Positions 46,439 through 58,328 of a DNA stretch of 64,000 nt are shown one piece after another. The stretch spans positions 558,001 to 622,000 of the forward strand of contig JAQOTA010000015.1 of the NCBI GenBank assembly GCA_029532415.1. Direction: 5' to 3'. The stretch is from Marasmius tenuissimus (taxonomy: Eukaryota; Basidiomycota; Agaricomycetes; Agaricales; Marasmiaceae). The first letter of the stretch is position 1. Every line of letters starts with the position of its first letter. A program made the translations under genes and the position numbers. The notes under the pieces were generated by a model. That model was not told the DNA's origin and did no database searches. It was given only the letters and a program-made list of their open reading frames with translations.

Positions 46439-47983
46439 ATGATTTTTCTTCGTCTCGCTCGACAGAGGGTACGCGGCTATGCTACACAATTTACAGCTAG
46501 CTTAAGCAGAACCGGTCTCTATGACTTTCATCTCAAAAATGGCGCGAAAATGGTACCATTCGCCGGTTTTGAGATGCCCTTGAGTTATGGGGACGTTGGG
46601 CAAGGTGTGTTCTCATCTCCTTCCTTCCTTCTTTGATCCCATAGTCCAGACTGACGAACTGAAGCTGTCAGTCGCCAGCCATAACCACGTTCGAAGTAGT
46701 GCGGGTCTATTCGATGTTGGGCATATGGTCCAGTCACAGTGAGGCAACTGTCTATCTCTGCGTCGACCCACCCAGTAAATGAGCTTACCACTCTGAAGCT
46801 TCCGGGGTGCGACTGCTACGAAGTTCCTTGAATGGGTTACCCCTTCGTCGATTTCTGCTCTGAAACCGTACCAGTCGACACTATCCGTCTTGCTGAACGA
46901 AAAGGGTGGAATCATCGATGACACAGTCGTCACGAAACATGCCGAAGACGCATTCTACGTTGTAACAAATGCTGGACGACGAGACAGAGACCTTCAATGG
47001 TTCAAGGAGAAGCTAGACGAGTGGAATTCGAGCGATGGGCAGGGTAAAGGTGCCAATGTTGAGATGGAAGTGTTGGAAGGCTGGGGCTTGTTGGCTCTTC
47101 AAGGTCCGTATTTCGTTTATTTGGCTGGCACAGCTAATACTCAAATGCTCGAAACAGGTCCTGAGGCAGCGTCGTACTTGCAGACCCTTACACCGTTCGA
47201 CCTGAAGACATTACCGTTCGGAACTTCGGCATGGGTGCCAATTGAAGGTTTCAATCTCCATGTTGCCCGAGGAGGGTATACGGGAGAGGATGGTTTCGAG
47301 GTACGCGCCGTTGCAGGAGTTGGCGTTACCATGCTCATCAGGACTATAGATCTCGATTCCACCTGCGAACACGGTCGAGGTTGCGGAGCTGCTGACCAAA
47401 GACCCCAAGGTAGTCCAGCTCACAGGTCTTGGCGCCAGGGATTCGTTGAGACTGGAAGCAGGAATGTGTCTGTATGGCAATGATTTGGATGAGACGACGT
47501 CGCCTGTTGAGGCTGGTCTAACATGGGTCATTGGTGATTCCCCCTACTTTTTGCTACTTGCGCCGGTTCGCGACTAAACTTCCTATTACACAGGAAAGGA
47601 CCGTCGCGAATCGGGAACTTTCATTGGTGCTGAAGGCGTACAAAAGCATCTCAAAGAAGGCCCACCTAGGAGACGGGTGGGATTCATCGTTGAAGGCGCG
47701 CCTGCACGACGTACGTTCGCCTCACTTGCATTCCCCTTGTCACTCACTGACCGATGGCCACCATCGCTCAGAGGGTGCCAAGATCTTCTCTGCAGATGCT
47801 CAGATTGGTACCATAACATCGGGAATACCTTCGCCGACGCTTGCAAAGAACATTGCCATGGGTTACGTTCAAAATGGGCACCACAAAAAGGGCACTGAGC
47901 TCGAGGTCGAGGTGAGAGGGAAGAGAAGAAAGGCGGTAGTCGAAGGAATGCCCTTTGTCAAGCCAAGGTACTATCGTGGATAG
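46439..47983 (+). CDS. GCV1: Aminomethyltransferase, mitochondrial (glycine cleavage T protein)
   Basis: T protein of the glycine cleavage complex. It takes the aminomethyl group from the lipoyl H protein and forms methylene-tetrahydrofolate plus ammonia in the mitochondrial matrix. Seven exons: 46439-46604, 46672-46738, 46799-47103, 47158-47300, 47350-47533, 47594-47710, 47772-47983, giving 397 residues, the expected length. The first 16 residues are Arg-rich and hydrophobic with no acids, as in a mitochondrial presequence. Signature segments are [63 protein letters not shown] and a C-terminal GCV_T barrel ([17 protein letters not shown]). For the first intron I used the AG at 46670-46671, which restores the expected GQVASH. 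Confidence 0.95.
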
Positions 47984-48695
47984 TAAGGGTGAGGTGAGTT
48001 GCTTGACTTCTTTTTGGCGCGATCCTGTTTACTCATAATTCGCGTAGGCTTGCCCGGCTTGCTGGAGAAATCCACGATTGTTAGTGCATAGTCATCTAAA
48101 TTCCGGAAGAAGCACTCGATTTTCGTAGTCCGACACCGACTTATGCTGAAGCGTCTATATACTCTGAGTAACATCGTTGTACGGAGAAGGCAATATGACC
48201 TGAAATTGACTTTCATGTCCCAATCACTCAACAGCAACCCGCTCGTTCTCCCAAGAGCTTCGTATTATCAAGCTCAGCCTGATCTTCGTGGATGCAGAAT
48301 GAATTTCTAATCATACCACTGACGTACGACCCAATATGAACGGTTGATTCAGTTCGTTTTCGTGCCATGCACCTATGCCACAGGTTTTCATATCGATATG
48401 AAGTCGCTACTGCTTCCAGCTTCGCGCTCTATTCTGGAGTTACACTCCTTTTACGTTTCTATGTTTTCCTCTTTGTTTCCGACGACGGCACGGGATGTTG
48501 GAACTGTAATGAGAGCGCCATGAAAAAGCCTCATGTTTATTATTTGCTTAGGTCCTCGTTGACCCTCAACCACCATCTCTTCCCACTTGTTGACCGGTCT
48601 CACATTCAGAATCGGCACCTCTTTACTGCAGGCAAGCCAGAGGGCCACGAATAACTCCTTTATCGACATTATCGACCTCCAAACTTTTCTCCAAT
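47984..48695. other. Intergenic, no gene seen
   Basis: Convergent-looking short frames of under 96 codons lack domains. No RNA gene is recognised. Confidence 0.45.
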
Positions 48696-48802
48696 ATGTC
48701 ATCCAAGAATTACGATAACCGGAATGCTCACCAGAATCCCAACAAGTCTGTCTAATTTAATGCCGAGCCTTGGATCTTTTCGCTGACCTTGCCCATAGAT
48801 AT

Positions 48803-49516
48803 ATGAACGATTTCACGAAGGTTCTAGCTGGAGAGGTGCGAATGTTGCTCGCCGAAGTGGGGAAATTGAGGGAAGAGAAGGCACAGTTGCAGTCGTACGT
48901 GTGCACATCTTCTCTTTGTTGTTCTAGCATACTGATCATGGTTTTCTTTCGAACCTGACAGCGAGATAGGTGAACTTATGCAGCTAAAATCGAGAAATGG
49001 GGCTCGTGCAATCGGGCCCGGAGGAGAACTCGCGATATTCACTCCGGGACCACCAGGTTGGGGACCACCTGTATGTCGCTATTCCATGCAGTCTTCGCTT
49101 TCTGTTACTCAGAATGGATACAGGGTATGGAGCCACCACCAGCGTCACCACCCCCGCTAGATCCGTCGGAGCCAGCGCGACCAGCTTGGAGAACGGTGAG
49201 CAAACGAGCACCAAGGAAGAAACCTGCACCTGCACCACCGCCAGCCCCTGCTTCACCACCACCTCCGCCGAATATGCCTGCATGGGCGCAATGGAGGCGT
49301 ATGTTCTACCATTTTCTCTTCCTTTTAATGGAATGTTCACCTGCTTCTCATCCCAGCCAACCCTGTTTACTCCCCTTCGGTTCCTGGCTCGATGGGCTCG
49401 CCTATGCCTGGAACTCCTCCGCCCGCTTCAAGGGCTGGCCTCTTTGGTAAGAATCTGCACATCACGATCATCAGTCTATTGACACCAGCTATGCAGGTCC
49501 TCCGTCGCCTAAGTAG
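48803..49516 (+). CDS. Proline-rich protein with N-terminal helix, mushroom family
   Basis: Five exons, 48803-48894, 48962-49070, 49124-49298, 49357-49446 and 49497-49516, give 161 residues from the ATG at 48803. An N-terminal helical stretch (VLAGEVRMLLAEVGKLREEKAQLQ, heptad-like) is followed by a Gly/Pro hinge, a Pro-rich, Lys/Arg-rich middle (ARPAWRTVSKRAPRKK, runs of Pro), and a C-terminus GLFGPPSPK. I recall the same order in other mushroom hypotheticals, where the helix is preceded by more residues. Here the same frame reads ALDLFADLAHRYMND upstream but meets TAA just before it. A separate frame from the ATG at 48696 (Met-Ser-Ser-Lys-Asn) looks like the lost N-terminus. The true start is therefore uncertain. 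Confidence 0.65.
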
Positions 49517-50000
49517 TGCAATACGGACTATCCTACGGAGGATGATGAATTTTGTATCTTACGTTGCTCAACAGACTTTTTGTACACACTACTACACTCA
49601 AATTCCTGCACATCGTACTCGGAACAACCCAAAGAGCCGTCTCTCAGACCCTTAATCCTGATATGCAAGACACTAGTTGAGATTTCCCGATTTTTGGATG
49701 ACCAGATGAAGGTCGGCAATATTTCAGCGACAACTATCGTCATCGTTATCTATCATGAAGGTAGGGCGGCGTGGTATCCAAAAAACCATGTTTTGGTGCG
49801 CCCTCAACGCAACCACGATCAAAGCGTGCCTTTACTCTCCTCAGGAAGGGATGACGGAACAGCGCTTGCACGCCGCCCAGTATCGCGGAGTACTGCCGCG
49901 TGTAAGAGGGCATTGTTTCATACCGACGCCGGGTCATGACTATCAGTGACCATCTAGGATTGATATAAGAGAACATCCGAAGCAAACGTGTCGAGCATCG
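49517..50000. other. Intergenic, no gene seen
   Basis: Short overlapping frames (up to 119 codons, plus) lack recognisable content. This region should hold the promoter of the F-box gene. Confidence 0.45.
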
Positions 50001-51324
50001 ATGTCTTCAACATCAACGTCTGTCTCTTCCCTCGTTTCAATCCACGATCTCCCCCCTGAAATTCTCGCAGATCTTCGTCCTCACGATACCGCCCAAAGGT
50101 GCTACCCTCTACGGTAGCAGCAACACTTCCCAAGCGGCCATTCTTTCCCTTGTCTCTGCCCGATGGCGAAGGGTTGCGATTGAGACGCCATTCATATGGG
50201 CTACCATAAGCATCACTCCAATCAAGTCTGACTTCGAAGCATACAAAACTGCCCTTCTTCTTCACATTGCGAGGTCTCAAGACATTCCACTTTCCATCAA
50301 TATTCATCTCTACACCTCCCCAAGAGAGGACATATTCCCCCACAAACCGCTGTTCACGTTCATCGCCCAAAATGCACAAAGAATCAGACACTTCAAGTTC
50401 GCATGCCTTGCGTCCGATGTATGGGAGCAACTGATGAAAGTCATGGTAGAACCTTCCCTCAGCGCGAAGCAAACCAACAATACAATCGTTTCGCGAGTAC
50501 AGGCATTCCCAATCGAAAACCTCTCGTTCAAGTTGACCGCGTACGATCAAAGCGATACCAGGCGCATCGCTCGCACGCTTCGAGGAGTTTCCTTTCCAGG
50601 CCTGCACGCCCTCAACATCGCGTGCCACAATCTTGGCAGCACATTCACGCTAGATTGGGCCTTCCCCTGGGACCAGCTCACATCCCTCTCTTTTGTGTGT
50701 CACGATGACGCCGACGTTCCCCATATCATCCACTCATGCCCCCGCCTCAAGCGGCTCATCGTAGGTCTTTTCGATACAAGCCAATATAGCCGCTCGGGAA
50801 GGCGAACCGGCTGGATTCATCGCGGCATTGATTTGGCCTCATCCAGCCTGACGGAGCTCACGCTGCGCATACCCAACGATCTACCGTCATACCTCGCGAT
50901 GACGCATTTCCTCCTTCTCTTTTCATGCCCCTCCCTCACCTTGCTCTCCCTTAAGCACGAATACGTAGGTGGCGTTGGGATAGAAGAGGAATGGACTGCG
51001 CAGTCTGTCCGGGAACGCGTTGATGGCTTCCACGCTGCCCTCATCCATTTCCTGAAGGGCCGATCACGATGTATCCCGTCGTTGTCGTATCTGAAGCTTG
51101 AAAATGTCCTAGTCACTGAGGACTCTTTGAGGACCTTACTCAAGATGTTGACTTCGCTCGAGTACCTCGAATTGGTCGTAGATAATGGGGATCGGGAGGA
51201 CGTGTTCTGTAGAATCAAAGCGGTGGATGAGGCATTATTCCTGGATGGAGTACCGGAAGACTCCTATTTGAGGAGGATACGGCATTCATCGAATGGAAAG
51301 TGTCGTATACTCGCGGAGCCGTAG
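50001..51324 (+). pseudogene. F-box protein gene with a frameshift in the F-box
   Basis: The ATG at 50001 opens Met-Ser-Ser-Thr-Ser and runs into the F-box start (HDLPPEILA), then hits TAG at 50115. From 50071 the frame that ends at 51324 reads Ile-Phe-Val-Leu, exactly the continuation of an F-box (LPPEILAxIF), then SLVSARWRRVAIETPFIWATI, the classic end of a fungal F-box. A leucine-rich-repeat-like body follows (LHALNIACHNLG, LTSLSF, LKRLIV, LTELTLRIP, LTLLSLKHE, LSYLKLENVLVTEDSLRTLLKML). Two bases appear to be missing near 50069-50070. No intron can explain it. F-box proteins recruit substrates to SCF ubiquitin ligases. The gene is intronless and otherwise open for 418 codons, so the lesion is recent or an assembly error. 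Confidence 0.7.
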
Positions 51325-52045
51325 CAAAGCGATTTATTCAAGTCATCCAATTCCGAGTCACTCACTTCGATATAACTATAGTGGCTTTCTATGGTGTATT
51401 CAGCTTGCTGAGAAAGTTGAAGTGCAATACGGTCCTGCGTGGCACTTGCTCAAACGTCCAATGCAGGCGCAGCATGGGTGGCCGTCGTATGGTGGAATTC
51501 TCACTACACCCGAGAAGTCCAATGTGTCGAAGAAGTTTCAGAGGAAGGAAAGCAAAGAGAGGGCACTCGAATATGATAAATGTCAGATGAAGGCTGAAGT
51601 TGGTGGGGGTGTTATGGAGGTGGTCAGGTTCACTGGGAGTGTTCAGTCACCAGTGGGCGCCTACTGGGCGTTTTTATGGTGTCCGGTTTCGGGCCGGATC
51701 TCAACGCTCCGCCTTGATTCACGACTATCAACGCCTAAGTACCACTGCTAGCGACTGCGATCCCGACGTTGAAGGTATTTGATGTGCTACACGTACACTA
51801 TTGCAGGGGTCTCTTGTTTCGTCTTGACGGTTTTCTCTCAAGGTCCTGTTCAGCAGCCAATCTGCCAGACTCACTTTCGGCTCTCGACCGGGCACTCCCG
51901 ATTATACAGCATTAAATTTATCACGCCAGTGAGGTCTCTTCGCTGCTTGAAAGCAAAAATATAGCACTCGTATCGATAACGACGACGCTGCACTGCCCCT
52001 TCCCTCCTTGCCTCCCATTCGACACGCCCACTCACCACGAATCCA
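51325..52045. other. Intergenic, no gene seen
   Basis: Frames at 51293-51782 on the plus strand overlap in three phases without domains. The last 80 bp are the C-rich leader of the next gene. Confidence 0.45.
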
Positions 52046-54130
52046 ATGTCCGGTTTCTTTCGAGGCGCACGGGACTGTACGGTACTAGGCGGTAGCTTCA
52101 GTCATGTCGAGGGGGATCAGTACAATTACAACGGCCCCACCAAAGTCGTTCAAAAACGAACGAAAAGGCGCACCGAGTTGGACGAGGTAAGCGAAAGGAT
52201 CGGTGCTGAAGTCGAGCCCTGATTGCTTTAGTTTTACTACGTAAAACGCGGTGCCATCTCCAAGTTCAGGGACATCTACTGCTACACTTATCCACGGCGA
52301 TGGGAAGATGGAGTTCGAGAGTGGTGGGAAGAGGGACGACCTCGGGTCGATAAGACAGTTTGCGCGGCGAGGTTGTTGAAGGAACGAGGCATGGTGTTTA
52401 CGGTGGTACAGTATAGTGGGCCAGAAGCAAGGAAGGTGGGCTTCGAGCTAGGTGAATCGATAACCACTGAATACTTATACTCACGATAGGTCTTCGAAGA
52501 CGAGTTTTATATATTGTCGAGAATACCGTGCGTGCCACCGTTTCTATAGGTTCTCAATATTGCGGATACTCAAGTCATTTCAGGACCTCGAATGTGTCGC
52601 AAGTTTATGGGTACAACCGGTCCGATATCCCATCTCTCATATTATACAACGGTACGAGATCAGACACACGTAGTTGACATATAGGCTGGTTTGACTGACT
52701 CTCTGCTATAGAGCTGGTACCGATTGCGCAGGTGAAAGGCAATACGGGGTTATTGGGCCATAGATATCTCCGCAGTTTGTGTGTAAGTCTCCAACGTCGC
52801 GAATTTATTGCAGTTGAACGAGCTAACATAGAGAAAGTGGCAATTAGGCTGTAAGACGGAAGAATTGTGGATGGATCTCGGGAGAGGAGTGTTTTGTCGG
52901 GGTCCACAAGGGCCAGACCCAGATCTCCGCTCGAGCACCTTTAACATTGACGATCTACCTTTGGCCGCAGATCTCCTTCAGGAAGACATGTTGTTGCGCT
53001 TTTTTGCGGGTCGTAGGTCGAAGTCAGTTGACCGTGTCATCGTCGAAGCGATCTATCGGGGTTGGCGATGGCACATAGCGGAACGAGTAGCTCAGCCGAC
53101 TGTCATTTCAATGTCAACGAACACACCGATCTCTATCTCAAACAATGTCTGGGAGTGCATCAGCGGCAGTCGTTTAGATGGGAAATTGTTGGAGAACGGG
53201 CTGACAAGGTCACTGGTCCTGAACTCTGGAGTGATCATGTACTTCTTTCGGATCTGATGCCTTGAGTAGATTCACGCTACTTGCTGATGGAACCTACCTT
53301 CGGTTGGGCTGGAATCAGGTCGCAGATGTAGCCTGAATGTTGCAAGCGTGGAGTATATTTCATGCCCGCGGAATCTCTTCAGAGGAAGATCTGAGTGTTT
53401 ACAGTGTGTCATTACCCATCCCTTTTCCGCCTACTAATGTTTTCCAGAGGTCGTCTATCCTAGTGCCTCCTTGGAAGGCCGTCTTTCAGGCTCCGAAGTC
53501 CAACGACGATCTCGACAACTGATCTACCTCTTTGTCCGTCCGCCTCCTCCTGACCTAGGCAAGTGCGATACCTCTTCCCTTCACTACTGGTCCTTTCATG
53601 GGGACGGCCACTCTTCCCTGTCAACCGATCTTTGTCACAATCTGGGCCTTCCGGTCGAGCTCCATTTTTGGTACGGCGGCTCCTTGTCATATTCTCGGTC
53701 TGGCGATGACTACAAACTCCTACACCAATACCAACTGCTCCGAGGATTCGACCCGACCACGACTGATTTTGCTCAACATCTTGGACACAATCACAACAGG
53801 TACCATTCCCTAAATGACTCGGATCGGTTTAGACAACTTCAACATGGTTCGCTCCGTCATGCTCATTTCTAATACAAAGCCTGACCTTCTCCAGTCTCGT
53901 TGGCAGAACATAGGCCAAAAAGTGGACAAGAATCGATGCCGACATGTGGCATCCAAGAGATTGGAGGACCCAGTCCAGCTCCCGAAACTCAAACACCTCC
54001 AGGATCTCCGACCCCTAGAACTCGGGCCGGGCCCAGCAGACTCTGGTCGCCCGTACTCTTATCAGTTCTCTCGAAAATTTCAAGGGATTCAGACGCCACA
54101 ATGCAGGCTCTTGATATGGACATCGACTGA
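52046..54130 (+). pseudogene. Mushroom-specific gene with one internal TGA, 556 codons
   Basis: Nine exons: 52046-52186, 52232-52435, 52490-52527, 52584-52651, 52712-52782, 52832-53208, 53267-53403, 53448-53846, 53895-54130. All junctions keep one frame except a TGA at 53334-53336 (codon 323). Recognisable segments of a mushroom-only family are the N-terminal FSHVEGDQYNYNG motif, YYVKRGAISKFRDIY, NTPISISNNVWECISG, NGLTSRFTLLADGTYLRLG, WSIFHARG, IYLFVRPPPPDL, YWSFHGDG and YQLLRGFDPTTTDFAQHLG, with a Pro/Thr-rich tail. Function is unknown. Sequence after the TGA (MLQAWSIFHARG) still matches what I recall of the family, so the stop looks like a recent nonsense change, a recoded codon or an assembly error. 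Translation stopping there would give 322 residues. Confidence 0.65.
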
Positions 54131-54938
54131 TGTTGCGATTGCAGGTGAAGCCTTTCGTTTCGTGCCTCTGCAGACACGCAGCTCAAAACTATTCAGTATC
54201 CCCTGATCTGCTTCTCCTTCGATGACTATCGATTCCCTTACAAGAGGTCAAGGGCATTAGTGACTAATAACAGGTGGAAGGTATGTTTGTCTGACCCTCG
54301 TGAGATGGGTTCGAAGCAGTCATGAGCCAGAGCGACTCAAAGCAGATCTGAGCGTCCTGGAGCACCACAGGCGGGCGGACAGAAAAGGAAACTGGGCGGC
54401 AGACCGTTTGGAAGCCGGACAAGATAGTCCCAAACTGGCACCTAGAGAGCCGGACAAATATGGTTGCCCGGGCGAACGACCCTCGGGGGGCTTTCGGGTC
54501 CTTTTGTACCTTGTCATTTGTATAAGAAAAAGCTAGTGTAGAGGCCTTACAGTGATTAGAGGGAAGTTCATGTCTCCCAGACCGAACCATCCTAGTCTGG
54601 TTCCCTTGAGTCTTCTTTGAGCGAATGGGAGTGGACAGACCTCGAGAAGCGTTCTGTGCTGAAAGATACAAGTATAGTGAGGATAGCCTGGGCTCTTGAT
54701 AATGGTGAGACGACGACTCGCAATCAAGGTTCGTCAGCGACGACTCAGTGTTGTTGGTGATTATGGGCGTAATGTCGAAAAGGGTGTGACGAGTGTTACA
54801 CCCTGTTACACTCCTGTACATACATATCCGTGACATCTACGTGACGAGCTGTAACCCAGCGCTTAAACGCGTAGCTTGATCCCCAACCACCATAATCCTC
54901 TGCGATGCTCAACTCGCTCCATTAAGTTCGTTGTCAGT
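54131..54938. other. Intergenic with promoter elements, no gene seen
   Basis: A 190-codon minus-strand frame (54264-54836) has no recognisable content and is probably chance. The right end carries the promoter of the RGG/SIM gene, including repeated sites (listed separately) and a seven-codon upstream frame at 54905-54925. Confidence 0.45.
54786..54857 (+). promoter_or_regulatory. Repeated GTGACGAG-n-TGTTAC sites upstream of the 1075-aa gene
   Basis: GTGACGAGTGTTACACCC (54786-54803) recurs as GTGACGAGCTGTAACCC (54841-54857). Just after the first copy, TGTTACACTC forms a near-perfect inverted repeat with it. These may be binding sites for a dimeric factor, by inference. Confidence 0.3.
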
Positions 54939-57900
54939 ATGAAATCCTCACTAAACAACTCACGACCTCAAGGTTTCTTCGAAGATAGACAACCCAATGA
55001 GGTGATCAACAGGCGAAATCAGCAAGCACCCCCTGCGATTTTATTGGCGAGCCGCCTCCCATCTCAACAAAGCCGCGGACGTGGCTCATACACTAGAGGA
55101 AGAGCTCGCGGGCACTCTTTCACTCGTGGTGGATCAGGCGGAGGAAGAGGTGGAGGCAGAGGTGGAGGATTTCGTGGTCGCGGTCGAGGCGGATTCAACG
55201 TGCCAACATATCAACCACAGTGCCAGGACCATCAAAGCTCTCATGCTGGGCCAGTCGATGATGGGAAAGGGTACTCTGTATCAACTGAAGTGTCTCAAAT
55301 TGGCAGTGGGCATCCCGGCACTTCCCATACCCCGCATCGAATGCCCGCACTCAAGCCAAATCATTCCCAATTCCAAAGGCCCGCGAAAGCTATGAAGAAA
55401 CGACGACAATTCGCACCCATACGGCCTCAGAAACCCCCGACAGAAGGGATTTCATCTGCCATTTCTCACGAAAGAGCTGTAACGCCTTCTCTTTTCACCC
55501 CTCCACCCTCTCCTATTCGGATCCATTCTCCTCCAGCCTTTCAACGCTCCTGTTCACCTGTTCAACAGGTAGAGCCAGCTCCAGCTGCCTCTCCATCATC
55601 ACCTCCACCACCTCCACCACTCTTGCTTGCTTTCGATAATTGCTCATCTTCACGGCTAGCACCGTCCAATCCACCTGACCGACATGCTCTACCGTGTACA
55701 TCCCCTCAAGCTCTGCATGCTCATGATCAGATGCCTAAGAGGACGCTGTCGTCGGATGATGCCCCCTCCCCCACAAATCTTCAGCAACCAGCCACTCCCC
55801 ACTCGCCCTCGAAGAGTTACAGAAACGTCGCGGTACAGGCCGAAGAAAATGAGGCCCCGATCGTCATCATACCCCGCAAGCGGACTCTCATCTCTTCGCC
55901 AGTTCATGGTGCCTCAGCCCTTCCTGACTGCTCCTCCAAACCCCTTCCAAGTCCAAAACGGCAGAGGATGGAGTCCCCTGGGAGCGAGTTTGATGGGCTT
56001 GAACTTAGCTATCCCGAACCCGGCCAAGACATCAAGGTGGAAAGTGACCTTGATATAAGTATTTTTACGCACTTCACTCCAGACCTACCCTCTACGTCGT
56101 GTCCTGCTGGGCAACCAACATCAATCCACTGTCAGTTGTTCTCTGTTCCGTAGAGGTTGCCTCAGTCGCTTACTTGCCTGACTACAGCAGCCACTATCCT
56201 CCCAGATTCGTTGGGGGGCGTTTCGCAAGTGACGCCGGAACCTCGCTCCAATTTAGTATCGCCTTCCCCAGAAAGCGTGCATCTTCGACCGTCGGGCGTC
56301 GTTGTGAAGCAAGAACGCAGCCCCAGCCCTGTCCTTCCGACGGAAAATCGCCAGAGGGTTACTTCTTGGGCTCAACGGATCGCACTACCGCCAGAATGTC
56401 AAAAATCTGCTCGCAACTGGCAACGGTACCGCAGCGAATTCTGCCAGAGTAAGGTTCGGAAGTTGCGTGAGAAGGGTTTGAAGGTCGATAAGGTCTTTTT
56501 TAGGTCAGTGACGACTGCTTTCTCCCCGACTTCTGCTGAATGGTGCTTTTTCAGACCCGATGGCATGGTGATTGAGTGGTAGGCTATTCTCATTCTCCTC
56601 TGCTGTACTGTGTCGTTTACTGTTCAAAATAGGAGTAGCCCTTGGCCCGTGTGGTCAGATACTCTCGAACCGACATCGCCGAAGATAGTTCACCGCACTG
56701 TCACCAAGAGCAAATATGATGATGTGGAGATCATCGACCTCACCTCCGATGAGGTTTCAGTTGCATCTAGCCAACCTCACCGAGACATGCCCTCGTCGAG
56801 TACGACCCGGGACAACGTCAACAGCAAATCCTCTGGCGATATTACCGCCAATAGGCCGCCTTCAATCAATAATGATCCACCCAAGGCATCCCCGGGGATT
56901 GCATCGTTTCAAGCATCTAGAATGGCAGTACCCGTTCCGCCCTGGGCCTCCTCATTGCAAGGCAGATCAAATCCCGATACCCGAACTTCTATTCTCCCTA
57001 ATCCATACCCCATAAACGATACCCGACCTCCATCCACATCCAAGAGCGACAACTCCCGACCATCTACCTCTTCGGCCCGCCCTGTTACGTCTTTGCGCGA
57101 TTCAACTTCAGGTCATCTTTCCGCGCCGTCAATCATCCCAAGACATCCGAGTGTCGCCACGAATCCACACCCGACGCCGGTAGCTCCTCGGCCTCAACGC
57201 TCCGCCACTGCTGAAGATTTCTTGAATGTGCTGCGCGCGACAGCAGTGACAATACACCAACACGGTGGGAATACCTCTAGACCCTCCCCTTCGGCATCCG
57301 TTTCGCCTGCCCCTCCTGCCCCACCTCTTCCTATCCCCATTCCGAAAATCGAGACGATTGACGAGGGACCAATGGTAAAGCGGAGGAAAATAGAACCGGC
57401 TCTGGTCCAGTCCATTGCGATCGTGAAAGGTGAACAGGACATGAAGCGAACGAAGGTGACGAAAGCTCAACCAATCCAACCATCGGGAAAGAAGGGGATC
57501 GGAAAAGTATGGAAGGCATCGCCATCTGCCAGTGCTCGTCCCCGGAAGGTTCCTCTACCTTCTACTAGTCCCCAACGGGTTCAGGAGGGCAGTGACTCGG
57601 AGGACGAAGATCAACTCGATGACGATTCAGACGGAGAGGACAGTACACCGCTCATGAAGAAGCTGAAACAAAGGCGGCTTCGGACGACGAAACTGAAGAA
57701 GAGAAATATAGCTCCCGCAGTGTCTTCTTCACAGGAAAGGAGTCATTCGTCTCGTGTTGTGGCTTCTCCCTCAGCGTCTGACCCTACCGCTCCCAATTCT
57801 GAGACCCAGTGGAACGATGGAGGACATGCGTCGAGCAGCCAGGTTTCCCAGCCGGACCGGTACCCGGTATCGTTACCTATCCATCAGCCGGTCACGCCCT

Positions 57901-58328
57901 GGAAACCTCCAGCGCGTTCTTTACTCCCCCCACGTCCCCCACGATCTCATGGCTCTGACTCGGAGTCGGAGGATGAGGTTGTTCTGAACGCTCGTGCCAC
58001 CCCCCTTGGAAGAAGTAACACGAGCCACTCGATCCCCAGCAAGGATGTCAGTGGAGGGAAAGCAAACGAATCTCATACTAGCGATCTGGAAGACATTGAG
58101 GAGCAGGAAGTTCGAAAGCAACTGGTTTTGTCTAGGTCTGATCCCAGCTCTGTTTTGCAACGCGAAGCTGGGGGTGGTATGGTTGTGATGGATGGACATG
58201 GCGAGGTTGCTTCTCGTGTAGTTGTAATTGATTCGCGGACGAAGGCGAGGATGGATTCATCTAATCCGTTGGATCCGCATGAGGAGGAGATTGTGTTGGG
58301 ATCGGTTGAGGGATATGGGAGTGGCTGA
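54939..58328 (+). CDS. RGG-box and SUMO-interaction-motif protein, 1075 aa
   Basis: Four exons, 54939-56130, 56188-56503, 56555-56578 and 56633-58328. Residues 48-92 are an Arg/Gly-rich RGG region (GRGGGFRGRGRGG), typical of RNA-binding or phase-separating proteins. A long Pro/Ser-rich disordered part with KRxR basic patches follows. A compact conserved piece lies near 465-525 (TSWAQRIALPPECQKSARNWQRYRSEFCQSKVRKLREKGLKVDKVFFRPDGMVIEW), the only globular-looking segment. Just after it, VEIIDLTSD (542-550) is a model SUMO-interaction motif with acidic flank. Acidic Asp/Ser blocks (SDSEDEDQLDDDSDGEDS) and possible phosphorylation runs fill the C-terminal half. A nuclear scaffold role is inference. 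A seven-codon upstream frame (54905-54925) precedes the ATG. The family is otherwise not recognised. Confidence 0.85.

Noticed and set aside
53062..53265. Plus-strand frame reading CHFNVNEHTDLYLKQCL and ELWSDHVLL
   Set aside because: At first it seemed the right continuation, but the other frame (VISMSTNTPISISNNVWECISG) joins through a normal intron at 53209-53266 and fits the family better.
54264..54836. 190-codon minus-strand open frame
   Set aside because: No domain, no homologous feel, no promoter, and it overlaps the promoter of the RGG/SIM gene.
57129..57525. Minus-strand frames within the 1075-residue gene
   Set aside because: Antisense shadows of a long, compositionally biased exon.
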